A DNA stretch of 33,312 bases from Acidobacteriota bacterium. Its GTDB lineage: Bacteria; Acidobacteriota; Terriglobia; Bryobacterales; Bryobacteraceae. The notes below the pieces were generated by a model. The model searched no databases and had not been told where the DNA came from. It saw only the letters and a list, made by a program, of their open reading frames with translations. The stretch is from assembly GCA_025352795.1 (NCBI GenBank), contig JANXSF010000043.1, positions 1 to 33,312 of the forward strand. Direction: 5' to 3'. The position numbers and the translations under genes are program-made. Below are positions 1-8,108 of the stretch, piece after piece. Within the stretch, counting starts at the first letter, position 1, and every line of letters begins with the position of its first letter.

Positions 1-139
1 CGTCGCATCGGCCTTGGGTATCCGTTCGGGCGCGACCCCTGGCGGACGTATTCACACTAACACCCATGTTCAGGATCAATAGTCAAAACCGGACATTTCT
101 ACTTTGCTGGGAATAGGACATTTCTATTTTGCCTTGACA
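1..139. mobile_element. Right-hand end of an insertion sequence (fragment, family uncertain)
   Basis: Two near-identical 17-base direct repeats, GGACATTTCTACTTTGC at 91-107 and GGACATTTCTATTTTGC at 116-132 (16 of 17 identical), are followed by CCTTGACA ending near 139, which would be a TGTCAAGG-type terminus read from the other strand. Repeated terminal motifs of this kind are typical of IS21-like elements, and this exact motif is familiar from such IS ends, but that is recollection. The first 90 bases hold no recognisable gene; short open frames there end at 60 or shortly after. The rest of the element would lie left of the window. Confidence 0.5.
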
Positions 140-154
140 ACATGCCAATCTACA

Positions 155-183
155 TTGACAGTGCTGCCCAGTTCCGCTATTGT
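155..183 (+). promoter_or_regulatory. Candidate sigma70 promoter next to the IS end
   Basis: A perfect -35 TTGACA at 155-160, a 17-base spacer and TATTGT at 178-183 (4 of 6 matches to the -10 consensus) lie 16 bases inside the host side of the IS end. Transcription would begin near 190, almost on the ATG at 191, so the NHL gene could be read from a leaderless mRNA. Confidence 0.35.
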
Positions 184-190
184 CATGCCC

Positions 191-1105
191 ATGATCAAGT
201 ATTTCTTTTTGCTTGCCGTCCTGAACGGAATGCTGTCCGCACAACTGGCAACCGGGCCGCAATTACCCATGAAAGTGGTTGATAACTGGGCGAAGTTACC
301 CAAAGGCTGGAACCTTGGCGAGACCTCCGGTGTGGCCGTGGACAAGCTGGACCACGTCTGGGTGTTCAACCGTGGAACTCACCCGGTGATTGAATTTGAC
401 CGCGATGGAAATATGCTGCAAGCCTGGAATGATGTCCCCATTATTTCTTCGCATGGAATTCAAATCGATCCTGACGGCAACGTTTGGCTGGTCGATGTGA
501 AGGGCCATGCCGTAATGAAATTTACTCGCGAAGGTCGGTTGTTGATGGTGATTGCCAACGCGGGCAAGGCAGTTGGAGACAACACTTCCACCGATGCTTT
601 TAATCAGCCGACGGGACTGCGGTTTTTCCCCAATGGAGATTTTCTGGTCTCAGACGGCTATGGCAATTCCCGAGTGGCCAAGTTCGGCAAAGATGGTGTT
701 TGGCAAAAGCAGTGGGGTGAAAAGGGTACGGGGGATGGCCAGTTCAACCTTGTCCACGATGTGGCGTTAGATGGCAAAGGTAAGGTATATGTTGCGGATC
801 GAAATAATAACCGGATTCAAGTTTTTACTGAAGAAGGTAAGTTTCTAAGCAAGTGGACGAACTTGGGATCGCCATGGGGGCTGGCATTTTCGACCAGGGA
901 AAATGTTCTATATATGTGCGACGGAGTGAACAACCGCGTGATTAAAGTGGACCTGGATGGCAAACTGCTTGGGGTGCTGGGTGGATTCGGGAAACTGCCT
1001 GGGTTGTTCGATTTTCCTCATCATATGGCCGTAGATTCCCAAGGATCAATCTACGTTGCAGAAATCAAGAATTGGCGAATTTCGAAATTTGTGCAGGCGA
1101 AATAA
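191..1105 (+). CDS. Secreted NHL-repeat six-bladed beta-propeller protein
   Basis: A 304-residue protein. Residues 1-17 form a hydrophobic signal peptide ending near LSA-QL, which supports the ATG at 191; the ATG at 185 adds only two residues, and earlier starts would lie in the IS end. The rest repeats propeller blades with motifs such as DPDGNVWLVD, GNSRVAKF, NNNRIQVF and NNRVIKV, the NHL pattern also found in peptidyl-alpha-hydroxyglycine amidating lyases. NHL propellers bind ligands or partners outside the cell, but the substrate here is unknown. There is no clear Shine-Dalgarno site. The stop is 2 bases before the next gene, so the two are probably co-transcribed. The family call is firm and the function is not. 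Confidence 0.8.
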   Translation: MIKYFFLLAVLNGMLSAQLATGPQLPMKVVDNWAKLPKGWNLGETSGVAVDKLDHVWVFNRGTHPVIEFDRDGNMLQAWNDVPIISSHGIQIDPDGNVWLVDVKGHAVMKFTREGRLLMVIANAGKAVGDNTSTDAFNQPTGLRFFPNGDFLVSDGYGNSRVAKFGKDGVWQKQWGEKGTGDGQFNLVHDVALDGKGKVYVADRNNNRIQVFTEEGKFLSKWTNLGSPWGLAFSTRENVLYMCDGVNNRVIKVDLDGKLLGVLGGFGKLPGLFDFPHHMAVDSQGSIYVAEIKNWRISKFVQAK

Positions 1106-1107
1106 GC

Positions 1108-1995
1108 ATGGCTGCCAGACCACTCCTATTACATTCGGTAAGCTATTCCGGTTCCTGGGGGCAAGCCTCGTTGACGTTGGATCAGTTCATCCACAAAGCT
1201 GCGGAACTGGGCTTTGATGGTGTCATGCTTGGCGCAAAAAGGCCGCATTTAAGCGTTCTTGATTATGGTCCGGCCAGCTTGCTGGAACTGCGTCGCAGCA
1301 TTTTAGACGCTGGCTTGCGGCATGTATTGATTGCCGGTTACACAAACTTCACGGCGGATGCGGAACACGGGGAAGTGCCGCATCTGGAATTTCAAATCAA
1401 TCATGTGGAGCAGTTGGCTCGTATGGCAGACGCCCTTGGGGGGAAGATGGTTCGGGTATTTACGGGATACGATCATCCTGCTTTAACTTACGGTGCTGCC
1501 TGGGCACGGCTGGTTAGCGCACTTCGTGAATGCGCGGAGAGAACTTACCAACATGGAGTTGTGATTGGCCTGCAGAACCACCACGACATGGCTTGTGGCT
1601 GGGAGACGCTGCACGACCTTATCGCCGCCATTGATCATCCCAACTGCAAGGCCATGTACGATGCTTGGGCTCCGGCATTGCAGGGGATGAACTTAGAAGA
1701 ATCAGCCCGCAAAATGGCTCCCTTGACCATTCATACAACCGTGGCCGATTACCAATTGCGTCCCCGCTTTCGGTATCAACCACAACTGGTCAATTACGTT
1801 CCTGAGACTTCTTACGTGCAGGCAGTACCCATGGGCGAAGGTTTCATTGATTACCCGGCATTTTTTCGCGGGCTGGGTGAAGATGTTCCCGTGGCCTATG
1901 AAATGTGTTCTCCGTTATTGCACGGCGGAACACTTGCCACGTTGGATGACTACGCCAAAAAGTTTATTGCCTATATGAAAGCACTGCCCAGCTGA
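1108..1995 (+). CDS. Sugar phosphate isomerase/epimerase family protein (xylose isomerase-like TIM barrel)
   Basis: A 295-residue protein starting at MAARPLLLHS. The segments ELGFDGVMLGAKRPH, the middle VVIGLQNHHD and the later HPNCKAMYDAWAP match the xylose isomerase-like TIM-barrel pattern, in which Glu, Asp and His residues bind a divalent metal for sugar or inositol isomerisation, epimerisation or dehydration. The late VAYEMCSPL strand carries the usual final acidic residue. No signal peptide is seen, so it is likely cytoplasmic. An upstream ATG at 1072 would overlap the NHL gene and adds nothing recognisable. The pairing with an NHL propeller suggests carbohydrate use, which is inference. 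The exact substrate cannot be read from sequence. Confidence 0.75.
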   Translation: MAARPLLLHSVSYSGSWGQASLTLDQFIHKAAELGFDGVMLGAKRPHLSVLDYGPASLLELRRSILDAGLRHVLIAGYTNFTADAEHGEVPHLEFQINHVEQLARMADALGGKMVRVFTGYDHPALTYGAAWARLVSALRECAERTYQHGVVIGLQNHHDMACGWETLHDLIAAIDHPNCKAMYDAWAPALQGMNLEESARKMAPLTIHTTVADYQLRPRFRYQPQLVNYVPETSYVQAVPMGEGFIDYPAFFRGLGEDVPVAYEMCSPLLHGGTLATLDDYAKKFIAYMKALPS

Positions 1996-2002
1996 TGAAT
2001 GC

Positions 2003-2455
2003 TCAAGAAAACATCTGGTCCAAATGATGTTGCAGATGGGCCACGTAATCCTGTGCCAGGAATTCCAAGGTCACCGAAGGATTTTCGGCCACCTTGCAAA
2101 TTCCCTTTCCCTTATCCACTGGCACATTCTCCAACACATGGGCGATGAGCAGATTGTAGTTGGTCCAAAGTGAAAGCAATGTGCTCCAGCGGAAGGTCTG
2201 ATATCCCCCCACGCGATTCCACTCATCCTGCTGGTAACCGGGTCCTTCGTATTCACCATCTATCGCAGCACGAACAAAGCGTTGATGGTTATTCGAGGCC
2301 GAATCAATCAAGTGTCCCAGAATTTCTTTGCGCGACCAGGTATCGGCACCTCGCCATTTTTCCGCAGTATGAGCGTCTGTCCAGGTGGCCATGCGTGCCC
2401 GCGCAGCATCCAGTGCGGTGCGCAGTGATTGGCTGGTTTCAGCGGTGGGAGGCAT
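2003..2455 (-). CDS. DinB-family (DinB_2-like) four-helix metalloprotein
   Basis: A 150-residue protein with the DinB/YfiT fold pattern: a first helix bundle, WSRKEILGHLIDSA with His48, and a C-terminal DYVAHLQHHLDQ with His140 and His143/144, giving the three-histidine metal site. Members include thiol-dependent transferases and many proteins of unknown role, so no reaction is assigned. It lies 20 bases downstream of the GH113-like gene on the same strand and is probably in one operon with it. It converges with the isomerase gene, with 7 bases between the stops. Confidence 0.75.
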   Translation of the reverse strand: MPPTAETSQSLRTALDAARARMATWTDAHTAEKWRGADTWSRKEILGHLIDSASNNHQRFVRAAIDGEYEGPGYQQDEWNRVGGYQTFRWSTLLSLWTNYNLLIAHVLENVPVDKGKGICKVAENPSVTLEFLAQDYVAHLQHHLDQMFS

Positions 2456-2475
2456 CTATTATTTATAGCAGGAAA

Positions 2476-4155
2476 CTATCGCGCTGGGCTTGTGTAGTAG
2501 CGCTTCAATAGGTCCATAGCCGGTTTGCGCCAGGGAGTCATAGAATTATTTTTCTCGCCACCATAGCCATTGGTCCCCACCTTCCACCAATAAAAACCAT
2601 GGAACCAGGGCTTGTGGTAAAAAGTCTGCAACAAGGCTTCATAACATCGTTCCTGTTCCTTCAATGACAGCGGATAATTGGTTTCGTCGGCCCAGGGTTC
2701 TTTGTGCGCTCCTTCGGCGGCAGAAAATCCGGCCTCTGTGAATAGAACCGGTTTTTGGAAGCGCTTCTGCACTTTTTCTACACTCGCCAAAACGTCAAGG
2801 GCAGAGTAGCTGTCAGTAAGGGGATAGTAATTGTCGATGCCGATATAATCCAACGCGTCCCAAAATTGTACGTTCTCAAACTCCGGTCCATGATTGGGCG
2901 CATAGACCAGCGGACCACCATACACCTTGCGGACTTCGGCAATGAGGAATCTCCACTGTGGTTCAAATTTTGAAAGCCATCCGAATTCTGTGCCGACGCA
3001 AAACAAATCGGCATGCGTCTTTTGGGCGAATTTAGCGTATTCCAGAATAAATGTTTGATGATTGCGAAACCATGTAGCAACTGCTTCGGGATTGGGCAGA
3101 TCCTGTTCCGAAGGTTTGCGGCTATGGGGCTTTAACATCACCTTCATTCCTTGCTTGTGCGCTTGTCGGGTGAGCATTTCAAGACCAATGTCACTTTCCA
3201 GACTGCGGTCGCGACGCAAATGGCCGTATGGGATTAAAGCGATTGCATTCACACCATACTTAGGAAGGGAAGCCAGCATACGCTGCGAATTGGGTTCTCC
3301 ATACGGCACTGGAAATTCAGCAGTGAAGCTGATGCCTTTTTGGAAGAACCCCATTTCATAAGGCCCCACAGGCGTTTCAGGAAATACAGCCAACTGACTT
3401 TCACGGACAAGCTCCTTTGCCGCAAATTGCCGCTTGCCTAAATAGTTGGTACTGCCCAATAACAACATGCTTACTCCTAAGCCGATAAGTATTTTGTCAA
3501 TTGCTGGAAAAGAGGATTGCGATTGTTGTTTGAAACTGGCAAGGATTGATGCGACTAGCGGAAGAGCCAATTCCAACGCGAAAAATTTCCAGGTTGTGCG
3601 TCGCGGACCTCGGGCGAATTGTGTGGCAACCAGTGCCACTGGAATCAGTAGGCCAAGGCACAACCAGAGAAACCTTGCTGGTCGACGGTTGGACGGAAAC
3701 CCATTCAGCAGCCAGGTAAATCCAACGACCATGCAAACAAATCCCAATAAAGTGGGGATTGCTTGTTCCAGAGTTGGTTTTCTGTTGCCACCCAGCGTGG
3801 CGAAAATCAAACTTTGACACAAGGCAATGCCATACAGCGAGAGGGTCATGCCGGATAGGGTTGTATTCAGATAACGCAAGCCTATAGCAGCAAGAAAGGC
3901 CAGACCGGTTGTGATAAAAATTGCGGCAAGCTGCTGCGGATCGCTGGGAGCGATAACGTTGGTTGCTAGGGAACCGGTCATCCAGGCAAAAGGAGAAACT
4001 TCAGATCGAGTAAGTTCCATTCCCGGCAGCAGCGATGTCAGAAATTGGGGCAAGCCAAGGTAAAAAGAACCGGCGCAAAATACGGCTGGATAGAACCAAG
4101 CCACTTGTTCCAGCCATCTTTTCGCAAAAAGCCACATGCATACAGCATAAGCCAC
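2476..4155 (-). CDS. Polytopic membrane protein with C-terminal GH113-like glycoside hydrolase domain
   Basis: A 559-residue protein (start at 4155, or Met7 at 4137). Residues 1-240 hold about six or seven hydrophobic helices. Residues 268-555 form a TIM barrel of the GH113 type, a family that includes beta-mannanases. GISFTAE marks the first strand, Glu390 in VGTEF is the expected acid/base, and Glu474 in LFTEAGF the expected nucleophile; IGIDNYYPL and HGFYWWKVG are further active-site strands. Both carboxylates are present, so activity is plausible. The membrane half has no family I recognise. The arrangement suggests a glycosidase held at the outer face of the inner membrane. It is divergent from the symporter gene, with only 30 bases between starts. 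Confidence 0.75.
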   Translation of the reverse strand: MAYAVCMWLFAKRWLEQVAWFYPAVFCAGSFYLGLPQFLTSLLPGMELTRSEVSPFAWMTGSLATNVIAPSDPQQLAAIFITTGLAFLAAIGLRYLNTTLSGMTLSLYGIALCQSLIFATLGGNRKPTLEQAIPTLLGFVCMVVGFTWLLNGFPSNRRPARFLWLCLGLLIPVALVATQFARGPRRTTWKFFALELALPLVASILASFKQQSQSSFPAIDKILIGLGVSMLLLGSTNYLGKRQFAAKELVRESQLAVFPETPVGPYEMGFFQKGISFTAEFPVPYGEPNSQRMLASLPKYGVNAIALIPYGHLRRDRSLESDIGLEMLTRQAHKQGMKVMLKPHSRKPSEQDLPNPEAVATWFRNHQTFILEYAKFAQKTHADLFCVGTEFGWLSKFEPQWRFLIAEVRKVYGGPLVYAPNHGPEFENVQFWDALDYIGIDNYYPLTDSYSALDVLASVEKVQKRFQKPVLFTEAGFSAAEGAHKEPWADETNYPLSLKEQERCYEALLQTFYHKPWFHGFYWWKVGTNGYGGEKNNSMTPWRKPAMDLLKRYYTSPAR

Positions 4156-4185
4156 CCCCCTGGCTGTTTGGGTTACCCTAAGCGG

Positions 4186-5391
4186 ATGCTGTGGAACATT
4201 TCACTGACAACTTGGATGCTCATCAGCATGGCCATTGGAATCCTGTTAGGAGTGGTTGCGCCGCAGCTTTCCATGCAACTGGCGGTGATCAGCAACATTT
4301 TCTTGCGACTGGTGAAATCAATCATCGCACCCCTTTTGTTCGGACTTTTGGTGACTGCTTTTGGTGGTGCTGGGAACCTGAAGCAACTGGGACGGGTTGG
4401 ATGGAAGTCGATTGTCTATTTTGAAATCATGACCACCATTGCGCTGCTGATGGGCTGGGGTAGCGTCATGCTTATCCGACCGGGTGACGGCGTTTCGCTT
4501 GGAGTGAAAATCGCTCAAAAAACAGTGGTACCCTCATTTTCCGAAGTACTCGAAAAATCAATTCCCAGTAGCATCGCCGATGCCATGGCCCGTGGCGATG
4601 TTTTGCAAATCGTCATATTCTGCATGCTGTTTGGTTTGGCGGCAAATGCCATTGGCGAAAAAGCCAGGCCGATTCTGAACTTTGCCGAATCTTTGTCGGC
4701 CATCGCATTTCGTTACACAAATTTTGTGATGTATCTGGCACCTTTCGCCGTTGTAGCGGCAATGGCTTCCACCGTGGCTGAAAACGGATTTGGTGTTCTA
4801 TTCGGCTTAGGCAAGCTGATTGCAACAGCCTATTTGGCGCAAGGACTCTACGCGATTGTGTTTCTAGGCGGGGCGCTGGTGATGTTTGGCGTACCCCTGC
4901 GGCGCTTCTTTCAAGCGGTCCGCGAACCTTTCCTGATCGCATTCGCCACTACGTCCAGTGCAGCGGCTCTGCCCAAGGCTCTGGAAAACATGCGGCGCTT
5001 CGGGATTCCCATACCAATTCTGGGATTGGTGATGCCCCTTGGGCTTAGCTTCAATTTGGCAGGAAGTACGTTGCACTTGGCCATGGCCACGCTGTTTGTT
5101 GCGCAAGCCGCAGGCATGGCGCTCCCCTGGTCAACACAGGTAATGATTCTACTGACGCTGAAGCTTACAAGCAAGGGAGTGGCCGGAATCCCCAGAGCGA
5201 ACTTCGTTATTCTTTCGGCATTGTTCTTGAGCTTTGGATTGCCCATGGAAGGGTTGCCAGTGCTGTTGGGTGTTGACGCGGTGATCGACATGATTCGCAC
5301 CGGCGTCAATATTTTGGGTCATTGCGTGGCACCGGCCGTGATTACGCGATGGGAGGGTGAAGTTCTTCCCGCAGGGCCGCTTGAAGCCTAG
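4186..5391 (+). CDS. Dicarboxylate/amino acid:cation symporter (DAACS family) with altered cation-site residues
   Basis: A 401-residue inner-membrane transporter. The start at 4186 removes an unrelated N-terminal extension and begins directly in the first membrane helix. Family marks are FATTSSAAALPKAL (252-266), SKGVAGIP (329-336) and the helix with Asp364, Asp368, Arg371, Thr372 and Asn375 that binds acidic substrates in GltPh/DctA relatives. Two acidic sodium-site residues appear replaced: NLAGS (290-294) stands where relatives have N-M/L-D-G-T, and NILGH has His379 where GltPh has Asp405. The substrate is probably a dicarboxylate or acidic amino acid; the coupling ion may differ from sodium. 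Its 3' end overlaps the convergent HIT gene by 50 bases. Confidence 0.85.
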   Translation: MLWNISLTTWMLISMAIGILLGVVAPQLSMQLAVISNIFLRLVKSIIAPLLFGLLVTAFGGAGNLKQLGRVGWKSIVYFEIMTTIALLMGWGSVMLIRPGDGVSLGVKIAQKTVVPSFSEVLEKSIPSSIADAMARGDVLQIVIFCMLFGLAANAIGEKARPILNFAESLSAIAFRYTNFVMYLAPFAVVAAMASTVAENGFGVLFGLGKLIATAYLAQGLYAIVFLGGALVMFGVPLRRFFQAVREPFLIAFATTSSAAALPKALENMRRFGIPIPILGLVMPLGLSFNLAGSTLHLAMATLFVAQAAGMALPWSTQVMILLTLKLTSKGVAGIPRANFVILSALFLSFGLPMEGLPVLLGVDAVIDMIRTGVNILGHCVAPAVITRWEGEVLPAGPLEA

Positions 5392-5845
5392 TCCAGGTTG
5401 TAGCCAATTCTTCAATGTGGACGCGAGTTTCCGCGGTCACACTCATAAAGTTGGCATCGCCGAACCAGCGGGGCACAATGTGCATGTGAATGTGGCCCGC
5501 CACACCCGCTCCAGCGCATTCTCCGAGGTTCATCCCAAGATTGATGCCCTGTGGCCCATAAACCTTGCCTAGCGCCGCTTCCGCCTGCCTGGTTAGCCAC
5601 ATCATTTCCGTAAGTGCTTCGGGCTGGGCTTGTGTCAGCGACGGCACATGGCTGTACGGCACGATCATCAGATGGCCGTTGGTGTACGGATACAGATTCA
5701 AAACGGCAAAGTTGAATTTCGCGCGAAGTAGGATTAGATTTTTGGGGTCGTCTTGCTCTGCCACCATTTGGCAGAAAACACAACTCGCTGGCGAATCACT
5801 TTTTGTGACATAGCGGTAACGCCAGGGGCTCCACAAATGGTCCAT
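5342..5845 (-). CDS. HIT-family nucleotide hydrolase/phosphorylase
   Basis: A 167-residue cytoplasmic protein of the histidine-triad superfamily, close in layout to bacterial Ap4A phosphorylase-like HIT proteins. The opening MDHLWSPWRYRY, the CVFC pair (Cys22, Cys25), His66 and the triad HIHMHIV (His118, His120, His122, with His120 as the expected nucleophile) are all present. The two cysteines with His66 and His118 would form the zinc site of this subgroup. It would cleave dinucleoside polyphosphates or nucleoside phosphoramidates. It lies 12 bases downstream of the HU gene and forms the end of the rpsA-HU-HIT transcription unit. Confidence 0.9.
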   Translation of the reverse strand: MDHLWSPWRYRYVTKSDSPASCVFCQMVAEQDDPKNLILLRAKFNFAVLNLYPYTNGHLMIVPYSHVPSLTQAQPEALTEMMWLTRQAEAALGKVYGPQGINLGMNLGECAGAGVAGHIHMHIVPRWFGDANFMSVTAETRVHIEELATTWTRLQAALREELHPPIA

Positions 5846-5857
5846 GGATTTTTAGAT

Positions 5858-6160
5858 TTAGGGCACAGTGGGGGCTGCCGGTTCGGTGCCGTTGACCAGA
5901 TCCTTCAATTCCTTGCTGGGCTTGAAGTAGGGAATGCGCTTAGCAGGCACTTCCACTCTAGCCCCGGTTTTCGGATTTCGGCCAACACGTGGCTGACGTT
6001 GCCGCGTACGAAAACTTCCGAATCCCCGGATTTCAATTTTGTCTCCGCTGCGCAGGCTCTTCACCACGCTGTCAAAAATGGCTTCTACAATCACCTCGGA
6101 ATCTTTCCGGGTCATTTCCACCACTCGCGATACTTCTTCGATGAGATCTGCCTTGGTCAT
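5858..6160 (-). CDS. HU/IHF-family nucleoid DNA-binding protein
   Basis: A 100-residue histone-like protein, slightly longer than the usual ~90 because of a short Ala/Pro/Thr tail. MTKADLIEEV begins the dimerisation helices, GDKIEIRGFGSF forms the beta sheet, and RNPKTG (61-66) holds the proline that intercalates in bent DNA. Position after rpsA is reminiscent of ihfB (himD) in E. coli, which also follows rpsA, so an IHF-beta-like member is possible, but HU and IHF chains cannot be separated with certainty here. The start is 7 bases downstream of the rpsA stop, so the genes are co-transcribed. Confidence 0.93.
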   Translation of the reverse strand: MTKADLIEEVSRVVEMTRKDSEVIVEAIFDSVVKSLRSGDKIEIRGFGSFRTRQRQPRVGRNPKTGARVEVPAKRIPYFKPSKELKDLVNGTEPAAPTVP

Positions 6161-6167
6161 ATAACTT

Positions 6168-7943
6168 TCAATTATCCTTGCCTTTCATCGCTTCTTCAAT
6201 AGTGGAGGTAGCATCGGCCGCCTGTTTCTGATAATCATCCAGGCGAGTTTTTTCCTCATCATCGGAAACGGCCCGCAAACTTAATCCAATCTTTTTGTCA
6301 GCGGGATTGAGGCGAATTATTTTAAAATCGAATTCCTCATTCAGGGGTAAATCCGATTCCGCTTTCCCCGCCAGTTGTAACTCGGAATTATGGCACAAAC
6401 CTTCCACCCCGGGGGCCACTTCAATGAACACTCCGAAATTTGCCACCCGGCAAACCTTGCCTCTAACCACATCACCAACAACTTGGGTCTGAAAGAAAGA
6501 TTCCCAGGCATCTGGCTGCAACTGCTTCACTCCCAACGACAAACGCCGCGAAGGAGCATCAATATTAATAATAACAGCTTGTACCAGTTGCCCTTTTTTG
6601 AGCAGTTCCGAGGGGTGCTTCACGCGCTTGGTCCAAGAGAGGTCAGAAATGTGCACCAACCCGTCAATGCCTTCTTCAATTTCAATGAAAGCCCCAAAAT
6701 CGGTTAGCTTTCGCACACGCCCTTCCACTACACTGCCCACGGAATAGCGCATGGCGACGGTGGTCCAAGGGTCGGCTTCCAATTGTTTGATGCCCAGCGA
6801 AATGCGGCGGTCCTTGGGCTTGATATCCAGCACCACAGCTTCTACTGAATCGCCAACCTTTACCACTTTGCCGGGATGTTTCATCCTTCGGGACCAGGTC
6901 ATTTCAGAAATATGAATCAACCCTTCCACGCCGGCTTCAATTTCTACAAACGCACCATAATCAGTGATGGAAACAATATGGCCAACTACTTTCTGCCCAT
7001 GGGGAAAGCGCTCAATCACTGTCGACCAGGGATCTGGTGCCATCTGTTTCAGGCCCAAAGAAATTCGTTCCTTGCCGGAATCGAACTTCATCACTTTCAG
7101 CGTGAGTTCCTGCCCAACGTGGATGATTTCCGAAGGATGCCCTACTCGGCCATAGCTCATATCGCTGACGTGCAGTAAGCCATCAATGCCACCCAGATCA
7201 ATGAAAGCGCCATAATCCGTCAGATTTTTAACCACGCCGCGGACTTCCGAACCTTCTTCCACATGTTCCAAGACGTCGGTCTTACGATCTGCGATTTCCG
7301 TTTCCACGGCCATCTTACGCGACACAACCACATTGCCGCGCCGCCTGTTCAGTTTCACAATGCGGACCGGAATATCGGTGCCCAACAGCGGTTCCACGTT
7401 ATAAACAGGCCGGACATCAATCTGCGAACCGGGAAGGAAAGCTTCCACTCCCACATCCACAATCAGGCCGCCCTTGGTGCGCGTCAGGCACCGTGCAGAG
7501 ACGATCAAATTTTCTTTCAGTGCCTGGTCCAGCGTATCCCAGGCGCGCAATTTTTGGGCTCGTTTGTGGGAAAGAACGGTATACCCTTCAGGACTTGTGG
7601 CCTGACGGTCTACCATTACTTCGATGACGTCGCCGGGGTTCACCGCAGGCTTTCCGTCAATCATTGGGAACTGGTCTAAAGGAACGATTCCTTCGGATTT
7701 ATAACCGAAATCTACAATGGCATCTTTCTCACCGAGCTTCAGCACGGTGGCCATTAAAACTTCACCGTCAGAGGGTGGAGAAAAGTTGCTGTAATCGTCC
7801 AGCATCTGTTCGTAGGCAAGATCTTCCGAGCCGAATTCGCCTAGTCCCGCTTGCTCTAAATCCATCTCCATTGAGCCTTCAGGTGTACCCGGAATTGGGT
7901 GGCCCGGAGCTCCAGGAGTTGGTTGGTTCGGGTTACTTGCCAT
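6168..7943 (-). CDS. rpsA: 30S ribosomal protein S1
   Basis: A 591-residue protein with six S1 RNA-binding domains in tandem after an acidic, Pro-rich N-terminus of about 60 residues. The domains open with GEVLMATV, ENLIVSAR, GSEVRGVV, GQKVVGHI, GSVVEGRV and GDVVRGKV; domains 3-6 carry the typical DYGAF or NFGVF turn and HISD/HISE-like motifs. S1 binds mRNA and helps load it on the 30S subunit. The ATG at 7943 (MASNPNQP) is chosen over 7982 because a GGCGGAG ribosome-binding site lies just upstream. The promoter at 8038-8066 and a leader hairpin at 7961-7984 precede it. It is the first gene of the rpsA-HU-HIT unit. Confidence 0.95.
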   Translation of the reverse strand: MASNPNQPTPGAPGHPIPGTPEGSMEMDLEQAGLGEFGSEDLAYEQMLDDYSNFSPPSDGEVLMATVLKLGEKDAIVDFGYKSEGIVPLDQFPMIDGKPAVNPGDVIEVMVDRQATSPEGYTVLSHKRAQKLRAWDTLDQALKENLIVSARCLTRTKGGLIVDVGVEAFLPGSQIDVRPVYNVEPLLGTDIPVRIVKLNRRRGNVVVSRKMAVETEIADRKTDVLEHVEEGSEVRGVVKNLTDYGAFIDLGGIDGLLHVSDMSYGRVGHPSEIIHVGQELTLKVMKFDSGKERISLGLKQMAPDPWSTVIERFPHGQKVVGHIVSITDYGAFVEIEAGVEGLIHISEMTWSRRMKHPGKVVKVGDSVEAVVLDIKPKDRRISLGIKQLEADPWTTVAMRYSVGSVVEGRVRKLTDFGAFIEIEEGIDGLVHISDLSWTKRVKHPSELLKKGQLVQAVIINIDAPSRRLSLGVKQLQPDAWESFFQTQVVGDVVRGKVCRVANFGVFIEVAPGVEGLCHNSELQLAGKAESDLPLNEEFDFKIIRLNPADKKIGLSLRAVSDDEEKTRLDDYQKQAADATSTIEEAMKGKDN

Positions 7944-7960
7944 GATTGTTTCTCCGCCGC

Positions 7961-7984
7961 CCTTGGCCTGTGACAGTACCAAGG
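7961..7984 (-). promoter_or_regulatory. Hairpin in the rpsA leader
   Basis: CCTTGG at 7961-7966 pairs with CCAAGG at 7979-7984, and an inner CTGT/ACAG pair tightens the stem. It sits directly upstream of the rpsA ribosome-binding site in a leader of roughly 85-90 bases. In E. coli S1 represses its own translation through leader structure, so a similar role is a reasonable inference. Confidence 0.4.
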
Positions 7985-8037
7985 GAAAAAAGTGCCCCCA
8001 AAATTCGTATAAACCGTTGGGGATCAGTTATTTCAGA

Positions 8038-8066
8038 AATATAGCGGAAGGGGCGGGGGAAGTCAA
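8038..8066 (-). promoter_or_regulatory. Strong sigma70-type promoter for rpsA
   Basis: On the minus strand, TTGACT (8066-8061) is followed by exactly 17 bases and TATATT (8043-8038). Each hexamer matches 5 of 6 consensus bases. Transcription would start near 8031, giving a leader of roughly 88 bases. This is the clearest promoter in the window and fits a highly expressed ribosomal gene. Confidence 0.75.
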
Positions 8067-8070
8067 CCTA

Positions 8071-8091
8071 CGGGGTCCCCGGCAATTGCCG
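8071..8091. other. Two adjacent short palindromes upstream of the rpsA -35
   Basis: GGGGTCCCC (8072-8080) abuts CGGCAATTGCCG (8080-8091), a perfect 12-base palindrome. They lie between the cpaF stop and the rpsA -35 box. With no T-run they do not look like a standard terminator. They may be a regulator-binding site or chance. Confidence 0.25.
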
Positions 8092-8108
8092 CTAAGCCAC
8101 TGGCTTGC

